Positions 53,399 through 62,339 of a stretch of DNA of 64,000 nt are shown here, one piece after another. Source of the DNA: CAVUXJ01 sp963814975 (lineage in GTDB: Bacteria > Acidobacteriota > Vicinamibacteria > Vicinamibacterales > CAVVIG01); NCBI GenBank assembly GCA_963814975.1, contig CAWFFB010000030.1:186001-250000 (forward strand), written 5' to 3'. Under the pieces are notes generated by a model. It saw only the letters and a list, made by a program, of their open reading frames with translations, ran no database searches and was not told where the DNA came from. The position numbers were made by a program, and so were the translations under genes. How positions within the stretch are numbered: position 1 is the first letter of the stretch; each line of letters begins with the position of its first letter.

Positions 53399-53846
53399 GT
53401 GAGCCCCTGCGGCGGATTATAGGCACATCGCCCGCCACGGGGTCCACCGCGAGCCGTCGCGCCCGGTTCGTTGCGTTCGCGGCCAGGGCAACGGAGCAAG
53501 GCCAGTGTCGCGGGAATCGTGCGATGAAGGTTGGTTCCTCAGCCTGGACTCGGCACAGGTCTCCATCGTTGGCCGCAATACCAACTCCAGCAACAAGACG
53601 GAATTTCAACAGGGACAACCTGCCGGGGAGCGAACGATTCGTCCTGTATAGCGACTGCCGAAACACCGTCGAGCTCCCGAGCGAGTCCGGGCTGCTATCG
53701 CTCGATCGCGGTCAAGCTGGCGCGGCTGTTCAGATACTGACCGCGGGGCACGCTTAGAGCGCCGGCAGAACCACATAGCGCGAACCTTTGAGGGTCACAC
53801 ATGAAGTGGGTCTGAAAGGCCCGTGCGACGAGTAAATGAAAAACGC
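53399..53846. other. Intergenic stretch carrying repeat R1 copy 2
   Basis: 448 bp between the propeller gene start and the end of dapE. It holds R1 copy 2 at 53492-53556. Otherwise nothing recognised. Confidence 0.4.
53492..53556 (+). repeat. Interspersed repeat R1, copy 2
   Basis: 65 bp that match 30975-31038 at 58 positions, with a single extra T that closes the reading frame seen in copy 1 (GTGCGATGA instead of GTGCGAGA). Confidence 0.7.
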
Positions 53847-55007
53847 TCAGGTGCCCAGCAATGTGACGAGCGTGCGCTCGTAGATGGTAGAGAGGGGACC
53901 GATGTCACTCAGGGAGATCCGCTCGTCGATCTTGTGGATCGATTCGTTGAGCGGCCCGAACTCGACGACCTCACTCGAGATCGAGGCGAGAAAGCGGCCA
54001 TCGGAAGTCCCTCCGCTGGTAGACAGGGCGGGCGTCAGGGCGGTGACGGATGCGATCGCCGAGGTCAGAGCGTCGACCAGGACTCCCCGGGACGTGACGA
54101 ACGGCTCGCCCGAGACGCTCCACTCCAGCTCATACTCGAGACCGTAACGGTCGAGCACCTCGTGGACGCGAGCCTGCAATCCCTCGGGCGACGACTCCGT
54201 CGAGAAGCGGAAGTTGAAAAGCAGGTCGAGTGTTCCGGGAATGATGTTGTTCGCGCCAGTCCCGGCGTGAATGTTAGAAATCTGAAGACTGGTGGGCGGG
54301 AAATATTCGCTGCCTCGGTCCCATTCGATGGCGGCGAGATCGGTCAGTGCCGGCAGCGCCTGGTGAATCGGATTGCGGCCCCGCTCGGGGTAGGCGATGT
54401 GGCACTGGACGCCGCGCACCCGCAGCACGCCGTTGAGCGAGCCGCGCCGGCCGTTCTTGATCGTATCGCCCAGCCTCTCGGACGACGTGGGTTCGCCAAT
54501 GAGGCAGAATTCGAGGCGTTCGCCTCGGGAACGAAGAACGTCAACGACAGCGACCGTCCCATCGCGCGCATCGCCTTCTTCGTCGGACGTCAGCAGCACG
54601 GCGATCGAACCGCGATGCGCCGGGTTGGCGCCGACGAACCTCTCCGCGGCAGTAACCATCGCGGCGACAGAACACTTCATGTCGGCGGTGCCGCGACCGA
54701 CGAGGTAACCGTCGCGCTCGACTGCCGTGAACGGATCGGAGGTCCACTGATCGACGGGCCCGGACGGGACGACGTCGACGTGCCCGGCGAGACACACCAG
54801 CGGAGATGCGTCGCCACGCCTCGCCCACAGGTTCGCGACGCCGCCACGATCGATCCGCTCGCAATCGAAGCCGAGCGGAGCGAGGCGCGCCGCAATCAAA
54901 GCCAGGCTGCCGGCGTCGTCGGGCGTCAGCGATCGACAGGCGACCAGGTCCCTGGCGAGCGCCAGCGTGGCGGCGTGACCGTGGTCGTCAGGCGCGGAGG
55001 GTTTCAT
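53847..55007 (-). CDS. dapE: Succinyl-diaminopimelate desuccinylase
   Basis: 386 residues from ATG 55007. A two-zinc M20-family hydrolase that removes succinate from N-succinyl-LL-DAP. Metal landmarks: LAGHVDVVP (His and the following Asp region), GRGTADMKCS (bridging Asp), LLTSDEEGD (catalytic Glu-Glu) and IGEPTS. The dimerisation lid (RGVQCHIAYPERGRNPI, GTGANNIIPG) and the last ligand region EFGPLNESIHKIDE are complete. It ends a dapC-dapD-dapE run and follows dapD after ~20 bases. A neighbouring aminotransferase and succinyltransferase support DapE over other M20 peptidases. Confidence 0.94.
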   Translation of the reverse strand: MKPSAPDDHGHAATLALARDLVACRSLTPDDAGSLALIAARLAPLGFDCERIDRGGVANLWARRGDASPLVCLAGHVDVVPSGPVDQWTSDPFTAVERDGYLVGRGTADMKCSVAAMVTAAERFVGANPAHRGSIAVLLTSDEEGDARDGTVAVVDVLRSRGERLEFCLIGEPTSSERLGDTIKNGRRGSLNGVLRVRGVQCHIAYPERGRNPIHQALPALTDLAAIEWDRGSEYFPPTSLQISNIHAGTGANNIIPGTLDLLFNFRFSTESSPEGLQARVHEVLDRYGLEYELEWSVSGEPFVTSRGVLVDALTSAIASVTALTPALSTSGGTSDGRFLASISSEVVEFGPLNESIHKIDERISLSDIGPLSTIYERTLVTLLGT

Positions 55008-55027
55008 GTGGCGGCGTTCAGGTCGTA

Positions 55028-55858
55028 TCAGTCCCGCAGCAGCTCGTTGATGGAAGTCTTGGCGCGCGTCTGAGCGTCCACGCGCTTGACGATGACCGCG
55101 CAGGAGAGCGAGTAGTGGCCGTTCGCGGCCGGCAGGCTGCCCGGCACGACGACCGAGCCAGAGGGCACACGGCCGTAGTGCACCTCGCCGGTGGCGCGAT
55201 CGTAGATCTTGGTGCTCTGACCAATGAAGACACCCATCGAGATCACCGAGTGGGCCTCGACAATAACTCCTTCGACGATCTCCGAACGGGCCCCGACGAA
55301 ACAGTGGTCTTCGATGATCGTGGGGTTGGCCTGCAGCGGCTCGAGAACGCCGCCGATGCCAACGCCGCCCGAGAGGTGGACGTTCCTGCCGATCTGGGCA
55401 CACGACCCGACTGTGGCCCAGGTATCCACCATCGTCCCCTCGTCGATGTAGGCGCCGATGTTCACGTACGACGGCATCAGGACGACATTCCTGCCGATGA
55501 ACGACCCGACACGCGCCACGGCGGGTGGGACGACGCGATAGCCGCCGTCGCGAAACTGGGCGTCGGTGAAGCCGTCGAAGCGGCGCGGCACCTTGTCGAA
55601 GTAGGATGCGAGGCCGTCCTGCATCACCTTGTTATCGTGCGTCCGGAAATACAGCAGCACGGCCTTCTTGATCCACTGGTGCGTCACCCACGCGCCGTCG
55701 ATGTTTTCGGCGACCCGCAGCTGCCCGGCGTTGAGCCCGGCGAGCACCTGCTCGAGTGCGGCCGATAGCTCTGGCTGATTCGAGGCCGGCGATATTTCGG
55801 CGCGCCGTTCGAAGGCGGCATCAATGATTGGTTCGAGCGGATGTGTAGGCATAGGCAA
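55028..55858 (-). CDS. dapD: Tetrahydrodipicolinate N-succinyltransferase
   Basis: 276 residues, the standard length. A left-handed beta-helix (hexapeptide) enzyme transferring succinyl from succinyl-CoA to tetrahydrodipicolinate. The N-terminal helical domain (IDAAFERRAEISPAS) is followed by RFDGFTDAQFRDGGYRVVPPA, VGSFIGRNVVLMPSYVNIGA, MVDTWATVGSCAQIG, VHLSGGVGIGGVLEPLQANP and GEVHYGRVPSGSVVVPGSLP. Start ATG 55858 or the Met two codons later. It lies 11 bases after dapC and 20 before dapE, one operon. Confidence 0.95.
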   Translation of the reverse strand: MPMPTHPLEPIIDAAFERRAEISPASNQPELSAALEQVLAGLNAGQLRVAENIDGAWVTHQWIKKAVLLYFRTHDNKVMQDGLASYFDKVPRRFDGFTDAQFRDGGYRVVPPAVARVGSFIGRNVVLMPSYVNIGAYIDEGTMVDTWATVGSCAQIGRNVHLSGGVGIGGVLEPLQANPTIIEDHCFVGARSEIVEGVIVEAHSVISMGVFIGQSTKIYDRATGEVHYGRVPSGSVVVPGSLPAANGHYSLSCAVIVKRVDAQTRAKTSINELLRD

Positions 55859-55869
55859 CTGATCGGCGG

Positions 55870-57057
55870 TCAGCGGCAGAACTCGACGATGCGCCGGGCG
55901 GCCTCAACGCAGTCGTTCAACTCGGGCACCAGGGCGATCCGAACATATCCCCGTCCGGGATTCACGCCGTGGGCAACCCGGCCGAGATACTGACCCGGCA
56001 GCACGGTGACGTGCGTCGCGGCAAACAGCTCTCGGGCGAAGATCTCGTCGTCTCCTCCAGGTACCGATGCCCAGAGATAGAAGCCGGCGTCGGGCTTCGG
56101 CGCGTGCAGCACCGAGTTCAGCATCGGCACCACAGCGGCGAACTTCTCGCGGTAGCGCGCCCGATTCTCCGCCACGTGCGCTTCGTCGCTCCAGGCGGCC
56201 ACACTCGCATGCTGGACGGCAATGCTCATTGCGCACCCATGATACGTGCGGTAGAGCAGGAACTGGCGGATCAGGTTGGCATCGCCTGCGACCGCGCCGG
56301 AACGAAGACCAGGAGCGTTCGATCGTTTCGACAGGCTGACGAACACCATCAAGTTCCTGAATCCACTCCGGCCGAGGGACTGGCACGCCTCGAGGCCGCC
56401 AATCGGCGGTTGCACCTCGTCGGTGTAGATGTCCGAATAGCACTCATCGGACGCGATGACGAAACCATGGCGGTCGGAGAGCTCGAACACGGCGCGCCAC
56501 TCGTCGAGGGTCAGGACGCGGCCTGTGGGATTGCCGGGAGAGCAGATGTACAGCAGTTGGACGCGCGACCACTGCTCGTCGGAGATGGAGTCGAAGTCGA
56601 GGCCAAACCCGGCGGCGGTCGTCTGGTTCAGGAAGATCGGTTCCGCGCCGGCGAGGATCGCGGCGCCCTCGTAGATCTGATAGAACGGGTTCGGCGACGC
56701 CACCAGCGGCGACCGACGCGACGAGTCAACGACGGATTGGGCAAAGGCGAACAGCGCTTCGCGCGTGCCATTGACCGGAAGCACCTCGGTCTGCGCATCG
56801 AGATGAGGCAGCCTGTAGCGCCGCTGAAACCACGCCGCCACAGCATCGCGCAGGGCGTCAAGTCCCGCCGTCGTCGGATACACCGACAGACCATCCAGAT
56901 GCGCCACCAGCGCGTCGCGGATCAGCGATGGCGTCGGATGCTGCGGTTCACCAATCGACAGCTTAATAGGTGTCGACGCCGGTGGAACAATGCCGGCAAC
57001 GAGCGCGCGTAGTCTTTCGAACGGGTAGGGCTGAAGGTGCGACTGTGACGGGTTCAC
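55870..57057 (-). CDS. dapC: Succinyldiaminopimelate transaminase
   Basis: 395 residues from GTG 57057 (VNPSQSHLQPYPFERLRAL, the family start; a GTG at 57087 adds ten residues). PLP fold-I aminotransferase: KLSIGEPQHPTP, YPTTAGLDALRDAV, PVNGTREALFAFAQ, SPNPFYQIYEGAAIL, YICSPGNPTGRVL, ASDECYSDIY, VFVSLSKRSNAPGLRSG with the PLP lysine, and a C-terminal GYVRIALV. It converts N-succinyl-2-amino-6-oxopimelate and glutamate to N-succinyl-LL-DAP. First gene of dapC-dapD-dapE; dapA/B are not in the window. Confidence 0.92.
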   Translation of the reverse strand: MNPSQSHLQPYPFERLRALVAGIVPPASTPIKLSIGEPQHPTPSLIRDALVAHLDGLSVYPTTAGLDALRDAVAAWFQRRYRLPHLDAQTEVLPVNGTREALFAFAQSVVDSSRRSPLVASPNPFYQIYEGAAILAGAEPIFLNQTTAAGFGLDFDSISDEQWSRVQLLYICSPGNPTGRVLTLDEWRAVFELSDRHGFVIASDECYSDIYTDEVQPPIGGLEACQSLGRSGFRNLMVFVSLSKRSNAPGLRSGAVAGDANLIRQFLLYRTYHGCAMSIAVQHASVAAWSDEAHVAENRARYREKFAAVVPMLNSVLHAPKPDAGFYLWASVPGGDDEIFARELFAATHVTVLPGQYLGRVAHGVNPGRGYVRIALVPELNDCVEAARRIVEFCR

Positions 57058-57087
57058 CGAACCCAATCGTAACCCGGTAGGGTGCAC

Positions 57088-57796
57088 AGGTGCACGGGCG
57101 CCGCGTTGCGCAATCGAAAATTCGGAAGTGAGAATTCAGAATTCGTTCAAGAATTCTGTGCCAGGGGGGGCGTGCAGCGGGGTCCGGCAACCGGTCTGCG
57201 ATGGCATCGCCGGCTGATTGCCGCGGATGGACGCACACCCAAGGCTCGGGAACGAACCGATCGGCGGGGGCCCGCCCCTCAATGACCTCAATCGGATTCA
57301 GCGACGTCAGCGGCTCGGTGGATTCCTCAACTATTACGCAGTGCACGACGACGCCTGACGGGTCGATCGAATGGATTACTGGTGGGACATGCGGGCAAGC
57401 GCGGCATCAGAGCGCGGTCAGGGCGGATTGGTGCGTGCCGGTTGATCCCGCGTTCGTTAAAACGATCCCGCGTTTCGTTCAAAAAATGGAGATCGTTTCG
57501 ACCCAGCGCTTAAGGCCCGCGCGAACCGGCGCGATCGAACCGGCCAACGACTTGGAGTTCAGTGGTTTCGGAAGAATTTCAGAAAGATGGTGGACCAGAT
57601 TTTCACCAGTTCGAACCCATTGTTGAGCTGGCTGCGGCAACTTGACGCGCTAAGGCGTGCGGCATAGGTGTAGGAGCCCAGAGCTGCGACACTGCCTGAC
57701 GGTCCTCACGCCACCTCGCTCACACTGCGGCATTTATCCCGACTAACAAATAGTCTTCACCCACCGCTGATGGAGGCCCCTAACGCGCGTTTAGGA
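57088..57796. other. Intergenic stretch upstream of dapC with repeat R2
   Basis: About 700 bp. The left part, 57117-57160, carries three GAATTC-containing units in a row (AATTC-like spacing), reminiscent of simple intergenic filler. Repeat R2 copy A lies at 57587-57667. No gene recognised; the dapC promoter should lie near 57090-57150. Confidence 0.45.
57587..57667 (+). repeat. Interspersed repeat R2, copy A
   Basis: 81 bp forming an exact mini-ORF: MVDQIFTSSNPLLSWL, then RQLDALRRAA and TAG. It is the best-preserved of the three copies (others at 48934 and 51770). Upstream, ~57440-57586 has no known relative. It may be the surviving 3' end of a gene or an element with coding-like sequence. 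Confidence 0.7.
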
Positions 57797-60064
57797 TCAA
57801 TGCTTTGTCGCGATGAGGTACAACCGGCTCGCAGTGGCCAGATAAAGTGCATCGCCGACCACAGCCGGACGCGAATAGAGCGGGGCATCCATTTCGATCT
57901 GCGCCAGCAATTCCTTTCGCCGTCCGGCACGAAGAACGGTCATGAGTCCTCCAGCGTTCCCAACGTAAAGGCGGTCGCCGGCCAGCAGGAGGGATCCCCA
58001 GATGGCATCGTTCGTCTCGTGCTTCCATAGGTGGGCACCGGTTGCTGCGTCCAAACAATGAACGGTTCCGCCCAAGTCCCCAACGTACAGCAGACCGTCC
58101 TTCACGATGGGCGTTCCCACCACGCGGCCGACCTCACGCGAAGTCCACAGGCGCCCGCTCTCAGTAACGTCTTCCTGGCCGTTGGGACTGATCGCATGAA
58201 TCAACGAAGGTCCGTTGGCGTGCCCAGGAGACAGCCCCATGGCAACGAAGACGCGGCCGTCGGCGAAGATCGGTGAAGCAATGATGGAGCTGCGCGAAAG
58301 GACACCGGCGCGCGGAAGCCAGCGGGCATCCTTCGGGTTGCCGTCAAATCGCCAGACTTCCTGACCCGACGCTGCGTCGTAGGCGCGCAGCCAACCATCT
58401 CCTCCCCCGAAAAGCACCTGCACGCGCCCGTTGACGTTGGCCGCCACAGGGCTGGACCAGGCGCCGTGCAGCACCCGGTCTCCTGGTCCGATGGCGCGCC
58501 AGACCACCTCGCCCGAGTGCTTGTTCACCGCGATCAAACTTGGAGCGCGCGACGATGGGACGCGCGTATGGCCTTCATTCTGGCCGTTGGAGGTACCGAC
58601 CATCAGCAGATCACCAAGGGGCAACACGTCGCTATTGCAGGCTTCGTGTGGAAAGACACCCAAGGCGGGCATGTCCAGTTGCCAGACGATGTCTGCTGCA
58701 CCCTTGTCTTTGAAGACCTCCTCCCGATATGGACCATCGTTCTCACCATCGCCGAAACCCTGCGTGTCGAGGCAACGGAGTTGACACTCGGCGGTGACGT
58801 AGTACAACCGGTCGCCTTCAACATAAGGAGCACTTGTCGTCGAAGGCAACAGCCACTCCCTTAGGCCGCGCTCCACCCGCGGGGCCAGATCCTGCCAAAG
58901 GAACGCGCCATCCGTCGCCCGAAACGCCATGAGCACGCCTGAATGTTCCTGAAAGGCGGGGTTGATTTGCCGGGTATTGTCGGCACCCACATAGACCACA
59001 TCGCCGGCAACCACGGGACTGCCGTACACTTCGTTTCCCAACTCGACGCTCCAGACGATGTTCCGTCGCGTGGTCGTATCCCAGTCAACGGGAGGATTGC
59101 CCGTTTGAGCCACAGTCGTCTGGGGTTGGAGCGGGACGGAAGGCTCTGGCAAATGGGGTGAGACAACAGGCTTTCCAGCTTCGATGCCTGCGATGCGATT
59201 CAACGCCCACTCGGCTTGGTCACGCAATGCGGGATCGTTTGCGGACGCGATCAACGCCTCCCGCGCTGTCTGTGCCTTCGGCCCGATGCTTCCGAGCGCC
59301 CCGGCCGCGCAGATGCGAACGTAGAGGAACTCATCCTTCAGAGCTTCGATCAACTGAGGCACAGCCAACTGCGCGGCCGGGCCGATGCCTGCGAGGGCCT
59401 CACCCGCCGCCCATCGGACGCCGGGAATCGGATCGCCCAAGGCTCTGGCGAGGTCCTGAACCGCCGCGCTCGCCTTCGGACCGATGGACGCCAAGGCCTC
59501 CGCCGCGTAAATACGGACGTGTGGCTCCCTGTGCGACAGAGCCTCGACTAGAGCGCGTACCGAAGGACTGGCCCTCTCGCCCAAAGCGCCCAGGGCACGT
59601 GCGGCATCGGCCGCGACCATCGAATCCTCGTCTCTCAGCGCCCGTCTCAACGCCGGCTGAATCGATTCTGTATCGGGCGCCAGGTCGATCAAGGCATCAG
59701 CAGCAAAGCCCCGGAAGGAGACCTCCTCATGCCGAAGCAGCTCGACCAGCAGCGGAATGGCCGGCGGACCGATTTGCCGGATGATTTCAAAAGTCTGCTG
59801 ATGCAGGTCGTCATCGTCACTCGCGAGGAATCGTCTCAGCAAAGGTAGCGAACGCCCCGCCCCTTTAACCAGGGCGGCTTCGGCGGTTGCGCGGACCTTC
59901 CGGTCGTTGGCCAGCAGGCGATTTGCCCAGTCACGTACCAGGGCGGGATTTCTGGAAAGACTCGACTCCGTCTGGGGCGGCGGTGATTGGGACAGCGCGA
60001 CCCCTTGGCTGAGGCCAGCGGCCAATATTATTGCGAGAGCACGTTTCTTTAGGAATGATCTCAC
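57797..60064 (-). CDS. Secreted HEAT-repeat and PQQ-propeller fusion protein
   Basis: 755 residues. Signal peptide (KKRALAIILAAGLSQGVALS). Residues ~40-290 hold six or seven HEAT repeats of ~35 residues: AIPLLVELLRHEEVSFRGFA, DSMVAADAARALGALGERA, EPHVRIYAAEALASIGPKA, IPGVRWAAGEALAGIGPAA, FLYVRICAAGALGSIGPKA. Residues ~320-755 are a PQQ-type beta-propeller (VYGSPVVAGDVVYVGADN, GEVVWRAIGPG, RLYVGNAGGLMTVLR, AVVGDALYLATASRLYLIA) of the BamB or quinoprotein type. It lacks the Ca/PQQ ligand pattern and disulfide needed for an active dehydrogenase as far as I can see. Envelope scaffold or sensor is more likely. Confidence 0.85.
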   Translation of the reverse strand: MRSFLKKRALAIILAAGLSQGVALSQSPPPQTESSLSRNPALVRDWANRLLANDRKVRATAEAALVKGAGRSLPLLRRFLASDDDDLHQQTFEIIRQIGPPAIPLLVELLRHEEVSFRGFAADALIDLAPDTESIQPALRRALRDEDSMVAADAARALGALGERASPSVRALVEALSHREPHVRIYAAEALASIGPKASAAVQDLARALGDPIPGVRWAAGEALAGIGPAAQLAVPQLIEALKDEFLYVRICAAGALGSIGPKAQTAREALIASANDPALRDQAEWALNRIAGIEAGKPVVSPHLPEPSVPLQPQTTVAQTGNPPVDWDTTTRRNIVWSVELGNEVYGSPVVAGDVVYVGADNTRQINPAFQEHSGVLMAFRATDGAFLWQDLAPRVERGLREWLLPSTTSAPYVEGDRLYYVTAECQLRCLDTQGFGDGENDGPYREEVFKDKGAADIVWQLDMPALGVFPHEACNSDVLPLGDLLMVGTSNGQNEGHTRVPSSRAPSLIAVNKHSGEVVWRAIGPGDRVLHGAWSSPVAANVNGRVQVLFGGGDGWLRAYDAASGQEVWRFDGNPKDARWLPRAGVLSRSSIIASPIFADGRVFVAMGLSPGHANGPSLIHAISPNGQEDVTESGRLWTSREVGRVVGTPIVKDGLLYVGDLGGTVHCLDAATGAHLWKHETNDAIWGSLLLAGDRLYVGNAGGLMTVLRAGRRKELLAQIEMDAPLYSRPAVVGDALYLATASRLYLIATKH

Positions 60065-60201
60065 GTAGCCCTTTCGCGAACGCCTAGACAGGATGACTTC
60101 GGCAACAGTACACGGCTGACCTCCGGTGTGATCGCGGGTTAGCCTGTCGGCCAGAGCCGCAACGCCGCATGGTCCGCGGCGTGTGTTCCCGGAGGTCAGC
60201 C

Positions 60202-61389
60202 ATGGCGCAGTCTACTCCACTGTTTGTCGGCCTGGACGTCCACAAAGACTCCATCGCCGTCGCGCACGCCGCCGGCGGGAGCACCGAGCCGCCGGTGTTT
60301 GTCGGGGCGATCGGCCCGCGTCAGGTCGACCTCGATAAGTTGCTGCGCCGCCTGCACGGCAAGACGTCAGCGCTCACATTCGCCTACGAGGCGGGCCCGA
60401 GCGGGTACGGCCTATCCCGCTATCTGACCGGCAAGGGCCTGGCGTGTCAGGTCGTCGCGCCGTCGCTGATCCCGAAGAAACCCGGCGACCGCGTGAAGAC
60501 GGATCGGCGCGATGCCGTCGAGCTCGCGCGGTTGCTGCGCTCGGGCGATCTCACGGCCGTCTACGTGCCGTCGGTGGAGGACGAAGCCCTCCGCGATCTG
60601 TGTCGCGCGCGCGATGCAGCGCGCGTCACCGGCAAGGACGCCAAGCTGCGGTTGAAGGCGTTCCTGCTGCGCGTTGGGCCGGCACTACGTCGGGCGCGCG
60701 ACCTGGAACGACGCCCACCGCCGGTACCTGGCGAAGGTCGTGTGTCCGACGCCGGCGCAGCAAATCGTCTTTCAGGAATCCGTGCGGGCTGTCGATGAAC
60801 AGGTCGATCGCCTCCAGCGCCTCGAAGCGGAACTCCTCGAGCGCGCGCCCGCGTGGCGGCTCTATCCGGTCGTCGAGGCGCTGCACGCCTTGCGCGGCGT
60901 GCAATTCCTCGTCGCGATCACCGTCGTCGCCGAGCTCGGTGATCTCACGCGCTTTGACAACCCGCGTCAACTGGCCGCCTTCGTCGGCCTCATTCCCTCG
61001 GAATACTCGAGCGGCGGGGCGCGGCGCCAGGGCGGGATCACCAAAGCGGGCAATGGCCGCGCGCGGCGGGCGTTGATCGAGGCCGCCTGGGCGTATCGGC
61101 ATCCCGCGAAAGTGTCGTTGCATATTCAGCACGCATCGATCGCTTCCCGAAGCCGTTGCAGGACCTCGGGTGGAAGGCGCAGGTGCGCCTCTGTAAACGC
61201 TTCCGCCGACTCGTCGCGCGCGGTAAACACCCCAACGTCGCGGTGACCGCCGTCGCGCGGGAATTGATCGCGTTCATGTGGGCCATCGCGAGGGCGGTGT
61301 CGGTCGCCAGGCATAACGCGATCGCCGCAGACCTCGCGGCAGGGCAGGGGCGTGGGCCCCGGTATTGGCGCAATCCTCGACGACGTTAA
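60202..61389 (+). mobile_element. IS110-family transposase, two frameshifts
   Basis: About 396 codons in three frames. ATG 60202 (GGAGG 6 bases upstream): FVGLDVHKDSIAVAHA with the first catalytic Asp, FAYEAGPSGYGLSRYL with the Glu, and KTDRRDAVELARLL with the last Asps (DEDD RuvC-like). A one-base shift at ~60660-60680 leads to frame 2 (RHYVGRATWNDAHRRYL, ERAPAWRLYPVVEALHALRG) and to the catalytic-Ser region (GLIPSEYSSG...GITKAGN). A second at ~61140-61155 returns to frame 1 (QDLGWKAQVRLCKRFRRL, stop at 61387-61389). IS110 elements have no long inverted repeats and carry a bridge RNA in a non-coding end. Inactive if the shifts are real. Confidence 0.85.
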
Positions 61390-61691
61390 GAGGCGACGCG
61401 AGTCGACCCTCGTGCCGAGACCGAGGCAGGCGCTCGACGGATCACAGTACGGTGGTACCCAACCCACGGATATCAGCAGGATCAACCGTCGGTGTTACTG
61501 GTCCCGCTCCTGCCCTGCCGCGGCGTCCACCTGCGCACGAATTGGTTGCGCCGATCACGCCTCAGACCCGGCCGCCTGCGCGGACCGCTGTCGGGTGGGC
61601 GGTCTGCTCGGCGGCCTGGACGGCGCGTCGCACATCGAAGGCAATTTGTCAGGCCGGTCACGACAAGACTCGTGTGTTTCGTGCCTGACTC
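61390..61691. other. Non-coding stretch after the IS110 transposase
   Basis: 300 bp without a recognised gene. It may contain the right end of the IS110 element, whose ends cannot be found by eye because the family lacks terminal inverted repeats. Confidence 0.4.
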
Positions 61692-61819
61692 GCTTGACAA
61701 ATCGAAGTCATATCAACGTTCCCGCTCACCCGTGGCGGATCGCCGAATTGATGGCTATACGCAACTTCCTCGTTCACAATAGCCGCTTTGTCAAGGCGAA
61801 GCACGTCGAGAAGGTCTAG
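61692..61819 (+). pseudogene. Possible C-terminal fragment of a HEPN-like protein
   Basis: Frame ending at TAG 61817-61819: VPAHPWRIAELMAIRNFLVH, then NSRFVKAKHVEKV. R-N-F-L-V-H fits the HEPN RNase motif R-x4-H with N after R, on a helix, as in Abi/toxin and DUF4145-like proteins. Only about 30 codons remain recognisable. The match is to a short motif, so this is tentative. Confidence 0.3.
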
Positions 61820-61862
61820 GACCCAATGCTGACCGCGTGCGGATCGTTTGCGGCCGGCAGGC

Positions 61863-62045
61863 GTTCCACATCACGGCACGCCCTGTCTGATTGACTTCGG
61901 CCCAGGAGTGGTACGGCGTGCGGAAGCTGCTTGCCAGACAGGCGTTAAAGCTCTCCTGCCGATCAATCTTCACGTGGTGTTCCTGACCCACCGGCACATG
62001 GATCACACGGTCGGTTACTCCGATCTGATTTTCAGCCCCCAGCAG
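61863..62045 (+). pseudogene. Fragment of an MBL-fold metallohydrolase
   Basis: Plus-strand frame: PHHGTPCLIDFGPGVVRRAE, then LPINLHVVFLTHRHMDHTVG and YSDLIFSP. THxHxDH is the metal-binding signature of the metallo-beta-lactamase fold, and HTVGYSDLIFSP is the continuation seen in RNase-Z-like arylsulfatase-type hydrolases. The N-terminus and the second half are missing. Confidence 0.6.
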
Positions 62046-62096
62046 AGGCAACTCAGAACGAACGAGTTTTGGAGGAACAGGAGGTTAAAGAAAGAC

Positions 62097-62339
62097 TCAG
62101 AAGGGAATCTTGTTCTTGTTCGCCGCTTTCGTCGACTGCACCTGCTGGGCCTTGGCTTTCCCGGCCCGCTTGGCAACTTTCTTGATCAGTTTGGAAAGCT
62201 TCGACATGAACGGTTTGGATTTTTTCAGGAGCTTCTTCTGGGCAGTCTTGTTTTTTGTAACGGCGCTCGTCAGATCCCGCATCGCTCTCTCAATCGCGAT
62301 GAACATTTCCTGCATCGGGGTAACGCGCTCTTTTGCCAT
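62097..62339 (-). CDS. Small lysine-rich basic protein
   Basis: 80 residues from ATG 62339 with GGAG about 7 bases upstream. A short amphipathic start (MQEMFIAIERAMRDLTSAV) is followed by a strongly basic tail: KNKTAQKKLLKKSKPFMSKL, SKLIKKVAKRAGKAKAQQ. Such composition occurs in histone-H1-like and other nucleic-acid-compacting proteins; no family is recognised. The gene is lower in GC than its surroundings and lies intact among gene fragments, so it was probably acquired or is maintained separately. Confidence 0.6.
   Translation of the reverse strand: MAKERVTPMQEMFIAIERAMRDLTSAVTKNKTAQKKLLKKSKPFMSKLSKLIKKVAKRAGKAKAQQVQSTKAANKNKIPF

Noticed and set aside
57587..57610. tRNA-like GTTCGAAC string in repeat R2 copy A
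   Set aside because: No acceptor stem, anticodon arm or D arm can be drawn around it, and other copies of the repeat lack the string.
60640..61160. Programmed frameshift in the IS110 transposase
   Set aside because: The IS110 family is normally read from one frame, no slippery heptamer with a following stem is evident, and two shifts in opposite directions are needed.
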